Assembly (NCBI RefSeq): GCF_030371825.1
Contig: NZ_JAUDDM010000001.1
DNA: 64,000 nt
DNA from: Collinsella sp944321445
Lineage (GTDB): Bacteria; Actinomycetota; Coriobacteriia; Coriobacteriales; Coriobacteriaceae
Reading direction: 5' to 3' (one strand)
Part shown: piece after piece, positions 17,410 to 28,300 of the stretch
Layout: every line of letters starts with the position of its first letter
Numbering within the stretch: the first letter of the stretch is position 1
Notes under the pieces: generated by a model
The model's database searches: none
Told to the model about the DNA's origin: nothing
Seen by the model: the letters and a program-made list of their open reading frames with translations, nothing else
Made by a program: the position numbers and the translations under genes

Positions 17410-18092
17410 TATGCCTGCTCAACTACTTTCTTCCAGTCGGCCTCGAAGGACGCGAGACCCTGATCGGTCAGCGGGTGCTTGACGCACTTCTTGAGCGCTG
17501 CGAACGGCACCGTCGCGATGTCGGCGCCCAGCAGCGCGGCCTGGGTCACATGGTTGGGGGTGCGCACCGAAGCGGTGATGATCTCGACCTTGTTGTCGAC
17601 GTTCTTGCCGTTCCAGTCGTAGTTCTGGATGCAGGCGACAACGTTGGCGAGCTGCGAGATGCCGTCGTCTCCGATGTCATCGAAGCGGCCGACGAACGGC
17701 GAGATGTAGCGGGCGCCGGCGTTGGCGGCCAGCAGCGCCTGCGGGGCGGAGAACACGAGCGTCATGTTGATGCGGACGCCCTCGTCGGCGAGCGCGCGGC
17801 AGGCGGCGAGGCCGGCCTCGCACACGGGAAGCTTCACGACGATATTGGGAGCGAGGCCTGCCAGACGGCGGCCCTCCTCGATCATACCCTCAGCCGTGGT
17901 CGCGGTGGACTCGGCGGACACGGGCAGACCCTCGCACAGCTCAGCGATCTTGAGCATGTGCGGCTCGAAATCGGCGAGCTTGCCGCCCGTGCGCGCGTAC
18001 AGCGACGGGTTGGTGGTGACGCCAGCAAGGCAGCCCCAGCTCTTGGCCTCGGCGATTTCGTCCAGGTCAGCGGTGTCGATGAAGAATTTCAT
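17409..18092 (-). CDS. Transaldolase / fructose-6-phosphate aldolase family
   Basis: A 227-residue small transaldolase (TalC/FSA type). The Schiff-base lysine is K87 in NIVVKLPV; TTNPSL near residue 26 and the C-terminal DIATVPF segment are family signatures. It either interconverts sugar phosphates in the non-oxidative pentose phosphate pathway or cleaves fructose 6-phosphate; sequence alone does not separate the two. ATG 18092 has AGGAGG at 7 bases, better than the TTG two codons upstream. Its stop overlaps the rho start by one base, so rho is translationally coupled to it. Confidence 0.93.
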   Translation of the reverse strand: MKFFIDTADLDEIAEAKSWGCLAGVTTNPSLYARTGGKLADFEPHMLKIAELCEGLPVSAESTATTAEGMIEEGRRLAGLAPNIVVKLPVCEAGLAACRALADEGVRINMTLVFSAPQALLAANAGARYISPFVGRFDDIGDDGISQLANVVACIQNYDWNGKNVDNKVEIITASVRTPNHVTQAALLGADIATVPFAALKKCVKHPLTDQGLASFEADWKKVVEQA

Positions 18093-18247
18093 TCCCAAAC
18101 CTCCTTATATTCTGCCGCGATGCGGCACGTAACCTTGGTTGGAGATATACGCCCCGTGCAACTACCACGGGAAAAACGCCCGATGCAAATTTGGGCGGAC
18201 AAATTCGTGCTATTTATTACCTGGATGAGCGAAACAACAGCAACGCC

Positions 18248-18276
18248 ACTATACCACAATCATTCGTATGTACTAA
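18248..18276 (-). promoter_or_regulatory. Candidate promoter of the transaldolase-rho operon
   Basis: Minus strand: TTAGTA (18276-18271), a 17-bp spacer, then TATAGT (18253-18248). This leaves a leader of about 150 nt before the ATG. The leader contains a weak GCCC/GGGC hairpin followed by TTTTT, which could be an attenuator; this is speculative. Confidence 0.5.
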
Positions 18277-18344
18277 TTGCGAGTGTTTTAAGGTTACGCA
18301 AGCGGTACGTGCACTGGGGCAAGCTCTTTTGTCGCACAAACGCA

Positions 18345-18378
18345 ACGAGGGCCGCGGCGATATGCGCGCGGCCCTCGT
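18345..18378 (-). terminator. Hairpin terminator after the adhesin pseudogene
   Basis: A 12-bp GC-rich stem (arms 18345-18356 and 18367-18378) lies about 30 bp past the stop; read on the minus strand it is followed by a T-containing but imperfect tail. Confidence 0.6.
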
Positions 18379-18409
18379 ACTAAAGGTTTGCCCTCTATGA
18401 ATGCCCGGT

Positions 18410-21400
18410 TTAGTGCTCGAGCTTTGAACGGCGGCACCAGGTCTCGAAGGCGACGCCGGCGATCACCAGGACCGCACCGGATGCTGCCACATAGGCAACC
18501 GGCCAGGAAGCGTCACCGGACTGCGGGAGCTTGTCCTTGTCCGCAGGCTGAGCGGGCTTTGCCGGGTCAGCAGGCTTCGCGGGGTCGTCGGGATCCGCAG
18601 GCTCCTCGGGGTCCGTGGGATCGGTCGGGTCGTCGGGGTCGCCCGGCTCGTCCGGATCCTCCGGGTTCTCGGGCTCGTCGGGATCGGTGGGCTCATCCGG
18701 ATCCTCGGGCTCATCCGGATCGTCCGGATTCACGGGAGGAATGGGACGATCGACCGCAACGAGCATCAGGCCGTCCTCGCTCACGGCATAGCCGGGGGTG
18801 ATCCAACCGAAGTGCCCGGCCATCGCGGAATCCTGGGCTTCGATGGTGCCATCCGCATTCACCGTGAAGGCGACCGACCCGGCAAGCTCGTAGCCCGCAG
18901 GGGCGACGGTCTCGGAAATGGTGTAGGTGTTGCCGACGATGAGGGAGGTCGAAGGAATCGGCGCGACGCCACCGGCGCCGGATTCTATGGCGATTGCCTT
19001 TGCCGAGCTGTACGTACCTGCGGAAGGCCGAGCCCTCGTTCGGCACGATGGTGAAGGTCGCGCCCGCAAGCGGCTCGCCGTTCTCATCGTGCTTCACCAG
19101 CTGCGCCTCAACAGGCGTGTCGGCGGCGGTGATAGTTGCGACGCCGTTCTCCACGCTAAGCGCGTAGCCCGCCGGAACGGGGTCGACAAACGTCAGCGTG
19201 CCGTCGGCGTTCACGGTGAACGTCAGGGTTCCCAGAACCTCATAGCCCGCGGGAGAGACGGTCTCCGTCAGCTCGTAGGTGTTGCCCGCGATGAGCGCGG
19301 CGGCGGGAATCTGCGCGACGCCGTTAGCGTCGGATTCGATAGCGATGGCCTGGACGGGATATGCATCCGTGAAGGAAGAGCCCGCGGCAGGCGCAAGCGT
19401 GAAGGTGCCGTTTGCGAGCGGGTTGCCCTTAAGGTCAGTCTTTACCACCTGGGCCTCGATGGGGGTATCGGCAACGGTGATGGCGGCGACGTTGTCGATC
19501 ACCTCAACCTGATAGGTTGAAGTCAACTTCAATTGGCTCGTCCACAACAACGATGTGAGCCCCACTGTTATCGATCGAGTAGTTTGCTGGAGCATCTCCG
19601 ACAACGGTTAACCTACCATTGTCGCATACCTTCACCTTGAGCTCGCCGCCTGCAAGCTTATAGCCTCCCGGGGCGGTCGTTTCGGTAATCGTATACTCCT
19701 GACCGCTCTTCAGCACGCTGGAAAGATTGATCTGCCCCACCAGCGAACCGATGGAGTCGGTAGTAAAAGTCCTCTCCTCGCTTACGGATGAACCAGCAAA
19801 AATGCCCGTGATCTTGAATTCAGCACCGTTCAGACCTATTCCAGAATCCTTGCCGATTTTCTCGATACCGATTTCAATCGGCTCGTCCGTTACCTGAACC
19901 TTGAAGGAATCAGTACCATCCTGTACGTATCCGGAAGGAACCTCGCCAACAACAGCGATAGACCCATCCTGGTTAACTTTGATGCTCAGAGTCTCCTGCA
20001 CCAGCTCATAGCCTTCAGGTGCAGACGTCTCCTTAATACCGTAGGTACCTCCCACGACGAGCCATGCGACGCTTCGTACTGTGCCCTCACTATTCGTAGC
20101 AAGTTTTACGGCACTAGTCGAATTGTCCGCAAATGTGGAACCATCTAAGGGCGAGATCTCAAATGTACAGCCCTCGAGCTTCTTGCCGTCAGGACCAATC
20201 TTCGTGAGTTCAAGAATCGTTGCGGTGTTGGTGATAACAGTGTTGCCGGAGTCATCCTTGCTGCAAGACGAATAGAAGCCCTTAACGCTCTCTATATCCT
20301 CCTTGACCGAATAGGTATAAGGCTTGTCGTTTTGATCGGCTGCAGGCAAACCGCTATACGTATACTTCCAAGCGCCGCTCGCTTCCTCGGTCCAGTCGGG
20401 CCGTGCAGGAGCAGAGCCATCCTTCATCTTAACCTGCTCGGGTTTGCCATCGGCAACCTGACGATAAAGCACCAGTTCAGGCCGCTTGCCCGATTCAAAG
20501 TCTGGCGCAGCGCCCGTCCAATGGTCGTCCCAAATCTTGGTTCCAGTGAGCGATGTAGTGCGCAGCGCGTTCGTGAAGGTCTGCCCGCTTCCATCATCTT
20601 CCACAGCGACGTAGCGATAGGTTATATTACCCACCGTCTCGGTGGCCACTGTATCAACAGCATCCGCGTCCTGAACATCGTAAGAACCGGGAACGCGTTC
20701 GACCAGACGATAGCTGTACGCGGTACCGCTCGCATCGCATGCAGGCAGGTAGGTAAGCTCGATGTCGGCATGGTTGCCCGACCCAGAGATGGTCCTCGTA
20801 ATGACGTCGGAACCGTACAGGGAATCGCCCTCGTCAATCGGGTCGGCACCGGCAGGCACGACCCACTCCCATTCGCCGTCTCCCAAACGGCGCTGCAGCA
20901 GATAGGTCACACTCCACGTGTCACCATCGGAACGGGTGCCCCAAGCATCATCGGAGTCACCGGACCAAGCCTTGGCAGCACGAATCGACGTGGCCTTAAG
21001 CGTATTAGTCACTTCGGTGGTAAACGACGTGCCGTCCGCGTTGGACGTCCACTCGGTCTGAGTGGGCTGATAGGCTCCACGAAGGTCACCTTGAGCTGCG
21101 CACCGTCTTCCACAGCCTCGGCGGTTGCGATGCGAATGCCATCCGCATCAGCCTCCTCGCCGCCTGCTTCCTCAGCAGGCTCCTCATCGACCTGGAACAC
21201 ATCGAACGCAGCGTCATCGGCAAGCGTGATGCCCTCGGGCATGTCGACCGTGAAGTAGTCGCCTGCGTCGACGGTCATCTGGGCCTCGGCGCCCTCGGCG
21301 ACAACCGCAGGATCAAGCTCAAATGAAAGTGCAAGCTCGCCGGCAGCAGACTCGGGCAGCAGGTCGCGCAGGTGCTCGGCAGCGGTCTTGGCTTCAGCCG

Positions 21401-21944
21401 CCTCGCCCTCATCGGACTGTGCATCGACGGAATCGGCCTGCTCGGTCGCAGCACCATCATCGTCAACAACAACATCCTCGCTCGCGGCGATAGCCTCCGC
21501 AAGCGCCTCCATATCGATCGTTAGTCCGCCTTCCGACAGCAGCAGAAGGCTGTCCACCTGGCCGGTCCAGTCGTACGGAAGGCCCTCCTCAACAGGTTGC
21601 GCCGCAACCTGCGAATCGTCCTGATCGCTAGTAGCGGAATCGGAGCCATCGCTCTCCTGCTGCTGCGGGGAGTCGTCGGAAACAACAAGATCGGCATCCG
21701 TCGCGCTGTTCTCCACCAACGGCATCACCGTCGACTGCTCCTCCGCCTCCTGCATGGTCTGCGCGAAGGCGATGCTCACGCCGTTGCCGAACAGCGCCTG
21801 GCTGCACAGCACAGTCGTGAGCGTGACCGTTACGGCATTACGCCAATGTCCAGCGATATATTCCTTTGCTGATTGCTTTGATTCAGCCAAAAGAGCACGA
21901 AATGACCGCTCCTGCGGCTTCTGCGCACGGTGTTCCCGACCCAT
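18410..21944 (-). pseudogene. Frameshifted SpaA/Cna_B-type surface adhesin (short paralogue)
   Basis: One gene split into four reading-frame pieces: 21944 to about 21070, 21070 to about 19515, 19515 to about 19030, and 19030 to 18410. Piece 1 has a signal peptide (WRNAVTVTLTTVLCSQ...) and the adhesin N-terminal domain; piece 2 has two Cna_B-like modules and SpaA-like modules; piece 3 has two more SpaA-like modules; piece 4 has an Asp/Pro/Glu-rich wall-spanning tail, the sorting signal LPQSGD, a membrane helix and a basic end. The first two shifts lie where the domain order jumps compared with the large adhesin, so they look like deletion joints. The third is one extra C (TTCCGC at about 19022). 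Either a decayed gene, a silent donor for recombination, or partly assembly error. Confidence 0.8.
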
Positions 21945-22337
21945 ATGTAAATCCCTTCAATCAGGGTTTTGATTAACCGACCTAAACCTTGCTGCCGCAC
22001 AACCACGATACGGCATTCAAATAAAGATAACACCCTGAAAAAGACCAGCTCAATGCCCTAAGACAACGTTTGAAGCAGAAGCAATCTCTGTCGGGTTGCA
22101 AGGGCACGCAGCAACCGCTCTCGATATAAAAAGCGGCGGCGACCCGGTCGGGAAGGGTCGCCGCCTATGAGGCCGGTCGAGTGGTTGGTCGGGATGATCG
22201 ACCGGCCTTGGCACTGGGGAGCGCGAAGCCTCCTGCCAGGTGCCAACAAAGAATGGAATGGGGCTTGTGCCCCGCGGACGGAAGGTCAGTTCCGCCCGCG
22301 CGGACCGCGGCGTGCGCGGCCCGCCGGGACGTCCCCG
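21945..22337. other. Spacer between the two adhesin genes
   Basis: 393 bp. The upstream half holds the large adhesin's terminator and a perfect 10-bp inverted repeat (GGCCGGTCGA at 22171-22180 and its complement at 22198-22207). The AT-rich part at 21950-22060 should carry the promoter of the short paralogue, with GAAGGGA before its ATG. No gene is seen. Confidence 0.5.
22124..22165 (-). terminator. Intrinsic terminator of the large adhesin gene
   Basis: Minus strand: an 11-bp perfect stem (GGCGGCGACCC, 22165-22155, with 22145-22135), then GC and a TTTTTATAT tail. Confidence 0.85.
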
Positions 22338-25300
22338 CTAGCGCGAGGAGTCTGCACGCCTGCGCCGCCAAATCTCCAGCGCGACGCCCGCGATCACGAG
22401 CACCGCTCCGCCGCCGGCCACATACGCAATGGGCCAGGACGCGTCACCAGATTGCGGCAACGAAGGCGTATCGTCGTCCGGCGTGCCCGGAGTATTGGGC
22501 GTGCCGGGTTGGGTAGGCTCAGTGGGCTCGGTCGGCTCCTCGGGCTCGGGCTCGGGCTCGGGTTCGGGCTCAGGCTCGGGCTCGGGCTCGGGCTCAGGCT
22601 CGGGCTCGGGTTCCGGCTCGGGTTCGGGTTCCGGCTCCGGTTCCGGATCCGGGTCGGGATCAGGAACGAACGGCGGAATCGGCTTGTTCACCGCGATAAG
22701 CAGCAAACCGCCCTCTTCAACCGCATAGCCTGCAGACCTCCAGCCGAACCAGCCCTCAAAGGAAGTGTTCTCGGCCTCGATGGTTCCGTCCACCGTCACC
22801 GTGAAGGTGAACGTACCGGGAATGCGGTAATAGCCAGAAGGAGCACGGACCTCATGGATCTCGTAGGTCTCCCCCGCCACCAGGCGCGGCAGGTCAATGC
22901 GCCCGTCCTCGTCGGTAACCACGACCTTCTTCGTCGTGCCATCGGCGAAGTTGCCCGTGATGACAAACTTGGCACCGGAGAGCTTCTTGCCCCAGGTGGA
23001 GGTCTTCTCGAAATCGAGCTCGATGGGCGTGTCGTCAATCGTGATGATAGCTGTCTCGCCCTCGTTGCTGATGACGATGTGAGCCGCCAGCTCTTCAGGC
23101 GTGTCCTCGGCAAGCTCAACCGTGCCGTCTTCGAACACCAAAATGGTCACGGGATCGATGAGCTCATACCCCGCAGGCGCCTTGGTCTCGGTGAGTACGT
23201 AAGCGGTGCCGTCCTGAGAACCGGTGAGCTGCAAGTCAGTGAACACCGCACCGAACTCGTCGGACGTGAACACCTTCACGGTCGTGCCGTCCGGGAACGT
23301 ACCCTCAGCCGGCTCGAGTGCAAACTCGGCACCGGCAAGTGCATCGCCGTCCTCGTCGTGCTTGACGAGCGATACGCCGAGTCTGCAGTCCATGACCTCG
23401 ATGGAGACCTTGTTATCCGCAAGCGTGAAGGCGCTGTTCTCGGCCGGGTCGACAACTTCCACCGTTCCATCATCGTTAACCTTGATGGTCAGCTTCTCGG
23501 TCAACAACTCGTAGCCCGCGGGAGCCTGCACCTCGGCAAGCGTGTAGGTGGAGCCTGCCTTCAGGCCAGAAAGCACCAGCCTGCCGTCCTCGCCGGTTGT
23601 CGCCGTAAGTGCGTGCGGCTCGCCAGTCGAACCCTCGGGCAGAACCTCGGTGAGCGTGAACACGGCGCCCGCAAGGAAGACCTTGTTACCGTCCTCGGCA
23701 CCGGCCTTCACAACCTCGAGCTCCACGGGAGTATCGGTTGCCACGATGGTAACCGCGCCGTCCCCGGCAACCTCAATCGTATAGGTACCGCTACCGCCCT
23801 TGCCGGCAACGGGCGCATCCCCCGTGGGATCGGTAATTGTCAGCGTGCCGTCGGTGTCGACCGTAAAGGTGATGGACCCAGCGAGCTCAAAGCCCGCAGG
23901 CGCAACCGTCTCGGTAAGCGTGTAAGAGTTACCCGCAACAAGAATACCCGCGCCGATGGCCGCAATGCCGTTCTCGTCCGTGACGAGCATGATGGCCTTG
24001 CCCTCAAAGCTCGGCGCGAAGGAAGATCCCTCGGCAGGCGCAAGCAAGAAGTTGGCGTCCGCAAGCGGATTGCCCGCGGCATCGATCTTCTTCAGCTGTG
24101 CGTCGATTGCGGTATCCGTCGCCTGGATAGTCGACTTACACGTTTGGTCATTGTACGCCACCGCAAAGCCTGGGGTGTCATCGAATGTCAGGGTGCCATC
24201 ATTGTTAACCGTGAAACGGAAATCGCCCAGCAACTCGTAACCAGCAGGTGCCACGGTCTCGCGTAGCACGTAGGTGCCGCCGACTTCGAGTGGGGTGATG
24301 GTGACCGAACCGTCAGTGGAGGTCTTGACCTCACCGACCTTCGTCAACGTCTCCGCATCACCCCCTGTCGTCACGCGATACAGATCGAACGTGGAGCCGA
24401 GGCGCGTCGTGCCGTCCATGCCGAGTTTCTCAAGTTCAGCGCGGATGGGCTCGTCGGCAACGGCAATGACCGCGACCTTACCGTCGGCAGAAACCGTGTA
24501 GGCATCATTGCCGCTCGTGTTCGCTATCGCACCATCTTCGCTCACCGTGAACTGGAACGGCGTACGGTCGAGCTCGTAGCCAAACGGGGCCTTGGTCTCC
24601 TCGATGGTATAGGTGTTGCCGATGATGAGCTTACCGTCAAGCACGGTACGGATGTTCTCCGGTGTGACGGAAATACCATTCTCGTTCTCCCCCGTCTGGG
24701 CATTCGCAAACGAACTGCCCTCGACCGGCTTGACGAGGAACTCGGCGCCGATGAGCTCCTGAGCAGTGTCATCGGCATCCACCTTCACCAGATCGATTTC
24801 GACCGGCGTGTCGCGCGCGATGACCGAAATGCCATCTTCGCCCACGGACCAGCCGGCGGCCTCGCCCTTGGGGGTGATGGTACCGTCCGTCGCGATGGTG
24901 AACGTCAAGGATGCGATCTTCTCGAAGCCGGCCGGGGCAGTCGTCTCGGTAAGCGTGTATTCGGTCGCGCCGTCTGCGATGAGCAGGGCCCGGTCGAGCT
25001 CCACCGTGCCGCTCGCAGTGCCGTCAAGCACCTGCGGAGAGTCGGCTCCGTTCGCAAAGGTACCGGACAGCTCGAACTTCGCGCCCGTGAGCGCCTGGTT
25101 CGTCTCGGCGTTGACCTTCTTCAGTGTCAGCTTGGTCGGATCGTTTGCCACAGTGCCGGCAAAGACCTTGACCGTGTCACCGGAGATGACGAACTGCTCC
25201 GGGGTATCGGCACCGATGATCTTGAGCGAGCCGTCCTCCTGGACCTGCACGGTCATGGTCCCATCGATCTTGGTGTAGCCAGCGGGGGCCTTCGTTTCCT

Positions 25301-28300
25301 CGACGGTATAGGTTCCGCCCACGACGAGCTCGGCGACCATGCTGGCGACGCCGTCCTTGCCGGTCGTTATCATGCGGGCGTCCGTCGAGCCGTCGGCAAA
25401 CTTCGAGCCATCGGCAGGCGTTACCGTGAACTCAGCTCCCTCGAGCTTCTTTTCGCCCTCCTCCGAATCGACCTTCTCGATCTTCAGGACGACCGGACTA
25501 TCGGTCGCGGTGAGCGAGACGTTCCCGCCGTCGACCGTCCAGCCGGCAGGCATCGCATTGCCCTCCGGCACGATCTCGCCGCGGTCATCAATCGTGAAGC
25601 TGAAGGACGGGACCTCGATGTAGCCCGCAGGCGTCGTGATCTCAGAAAGTGTGTACGTAACGCCCGTCTTCAGCAGGTCGGCGATGGCGATGTTGCCGTT
25701 TTCATCGGTCGTGAAGTCGTGGGATGTATTCAGGTCGGTACACTCGCCGCTCAGGCGGAACACCGCGCCCTCAAGGGCGGTTCTGTTCGGGGACGCAAGC
25801 TTGGTCAGGTCGATCTCGATAGTCGGGTTGGTCACCGTGAGCGAGAACGCGTTGTCGGCCTTCCCGTCACCGTCAGCGTCGGTCCAGGTGTAACCCTCAG
25901 GCAGCTCGCCGTCAATGACAAGCGAGCCGTCGGCCTTCACGGTGAAGGTGACCTTCTCGTCAACCGGATCGTATCCAACCGGAGCCTTGGACTCGTAGAG
26001 CTCGTAGGTGCCGCCCACTACCAGCTGACCGTCGAGTTGGGCCTTGCCGGAGCTGTCAGTTGCAAGCGTCTTGCTCGTCGAACCGTCGGCGAACGTGGAC
26101 GAATCGATAGCCGTCACCGTGAACTCGGCACCGGTAAGGGCCTTTCCGCCCTCGTTCTGCTTGATGATCTGCAAGCTCGTGCGCTGGTTCTGGACCGTTA
26201 CGCCAACGGTCGTGGAGGCAGCGTTATCTCTGTTGATAGTGAACTCGCTGCTCGTCAGCGAGCCCTTTTCATCCTCCGGCTCATAGCCGGGGGCGGTCGC
26301 CGTCTCGACGAAGCGATACGTCGCCCACTTGAGACCCGTGACCTTGAGCTGGCCGGTCGGCAAATCGCCCGTGTCGGTCACCGCGGCAGTCACACCATCC
26401 TCGCTGAACGTGAGGCTGTAGCTGCTCGCTGTCTTCAGTCCACCGACAACGGTCTTCCACTCGTCGCCGATCTTCATCTGCAGCTCGAACGTCGCATCGA
26501 TGGCGCCATCGTTGCCGCGCTTGTTCAGCGTGACCTGGCCCGTCTGGCGATGGTTCGCAATGCCGGATGTAGAGAACAAATCCTCCCCATCCGTAACGGT
26601 GAAGTCGATGTTCCCGCCCTCTGCGGTGACGTCGAACGTCTTGCCGTCATCGGCATTTTCAATGGTGAACGTAGCGATGAACCTGTTTTCATCGTTTACG
26701 ACATAGCCCGTGTTCGAGACCTCGGTCAGGCGATATACGCCCTTCTTCAAACCGGAAAGGGTCAGTATGCCGTCGGCATCGGTCTTGAAGTTAGAGCCCA
26801 GGTCGGTCGGGAAACCGTCCCCCACAACGCCCTCGGCTCGATATTCGAGTTTGAAGGTCGCTCCGGAGATGGGGGCGTTCCCGTTGTCGGCATCGACCTT
26901 CTTCAGCTTAACCTTAGCATCGAACGCCTCGTTACCCATCTTCGTGCCCACGGCAGCCTTCGTCGATGCATAGTGGTTCTTTTGCGTGATCTCGAGAGTT
27001 GCACTGTTGACCGCGTCGCTCTCCGGCATCACGGCACCAGGCGTCGCATTCGTCTCGACGAAGTAGTACTTGCCCTCGGGCAGACCGTCGGAAAGTCTCG
27101 TGTACTTCCCGCCGTAGGTGAGGTCGAACGCCCCACCAGAAGCGGTCTTGTTGATGGCCTTATCGTTGCCGACAGTCGTCACCTTGCCGTCAGTACCGGA
27201 TGCCAAACCACTCGCAATGAGCTCGGGGCTGCCGTCACCGTCCACGTCGGTCCGATACAGGTCAAACGTCGCGCCCTCGAGCGGATCGCCACTCTCGTCG
27301 TTACCGTCAGCCGACACGAGCTTCGTAAGCTCAAGGTGCCCGCGCAGAACAGGATCAGTTACGGAAACCGTCACCGTGCCGCCGGGATTCGAGCCCTCAG
27401 CAGACACGGTCGCGCCCGTAGCGGTCACCTCGCCGTCAGTGGCAATCGTGATGGTGACATTTTCCGCCTTGGCATAGCCCGCGGGAACCTTGGTCTCCTC
27501 GACCGTGTACTCCCCTGCCGGAAGGCCAATGATGAAACCGGCGTTGCCATCGGTCATCTCCGTGCCGCCCGTGTTCGGGTTCTCCGTGCCCTCGGGCCAC
27601 ACCCGACTCGATTCCTTGCCGTTATCGTCGCGCGCCCACACCGCATAGACCTTGTTGCCGCGCTTGAGCGTGAGCTCAACACCGTCAATCTTCTCCGGCT
27701 GCACTCCGTCTATGTTCGGGTCGGCATCGAAATCGCTCACCTTATTCAGCGTGAAGCGCGTGGCCGTATTGGTCACGACGGTACGATCGCCCTGAGCCTC
27801 CTCAGTGCCATACACGGGGTAGTAACCGGGATAGTAGCTTCCGCTCTGGTTATCAAGCTGCTCTTCTGCCCAATACGTATACGCCTTGTCGTTCTGATCC
27901 GCTGCGGGAAGACCGGTGTAGGTGAATGTCCACGTGCCATCGCTGGCCTCGGACCACACAGGCTGCTCGACAGGCTTGCCGTTCTTCTTCACGAGCTCAG
28001 CGTCGCCGCCCTCAACCTTGCGGTAGAGCGCCATCGTTGGTTTGGGATCCTTGTCAAGATCATGGGTAGCACCAGTGCCGTAGTCCTCCCACAGCTTCGT
28101 ACCGATCAGATCAACCGTACGGAGCTTATTGGAAAATACCTGGGTGCTCACGCTAGAGTCATCCGGCGTGCTCGACACGGCAACATAGCGGTACGTGATG
28201 CCGTTCACTTTCTCAGAAAGCAAAGGAACGCTGACTACATCGCCCTCCACCACGTCATAGCTGCCGGGAATTCGCTCAACAAGGCGGTACTCGTATGCTT

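Noticed and set aside
22538..22660. Hexanucleotide repeats as a CRISPR array
   Set aside because: There are no spacers; the units are contiguous and encode Pro-Glu within the adhesin.
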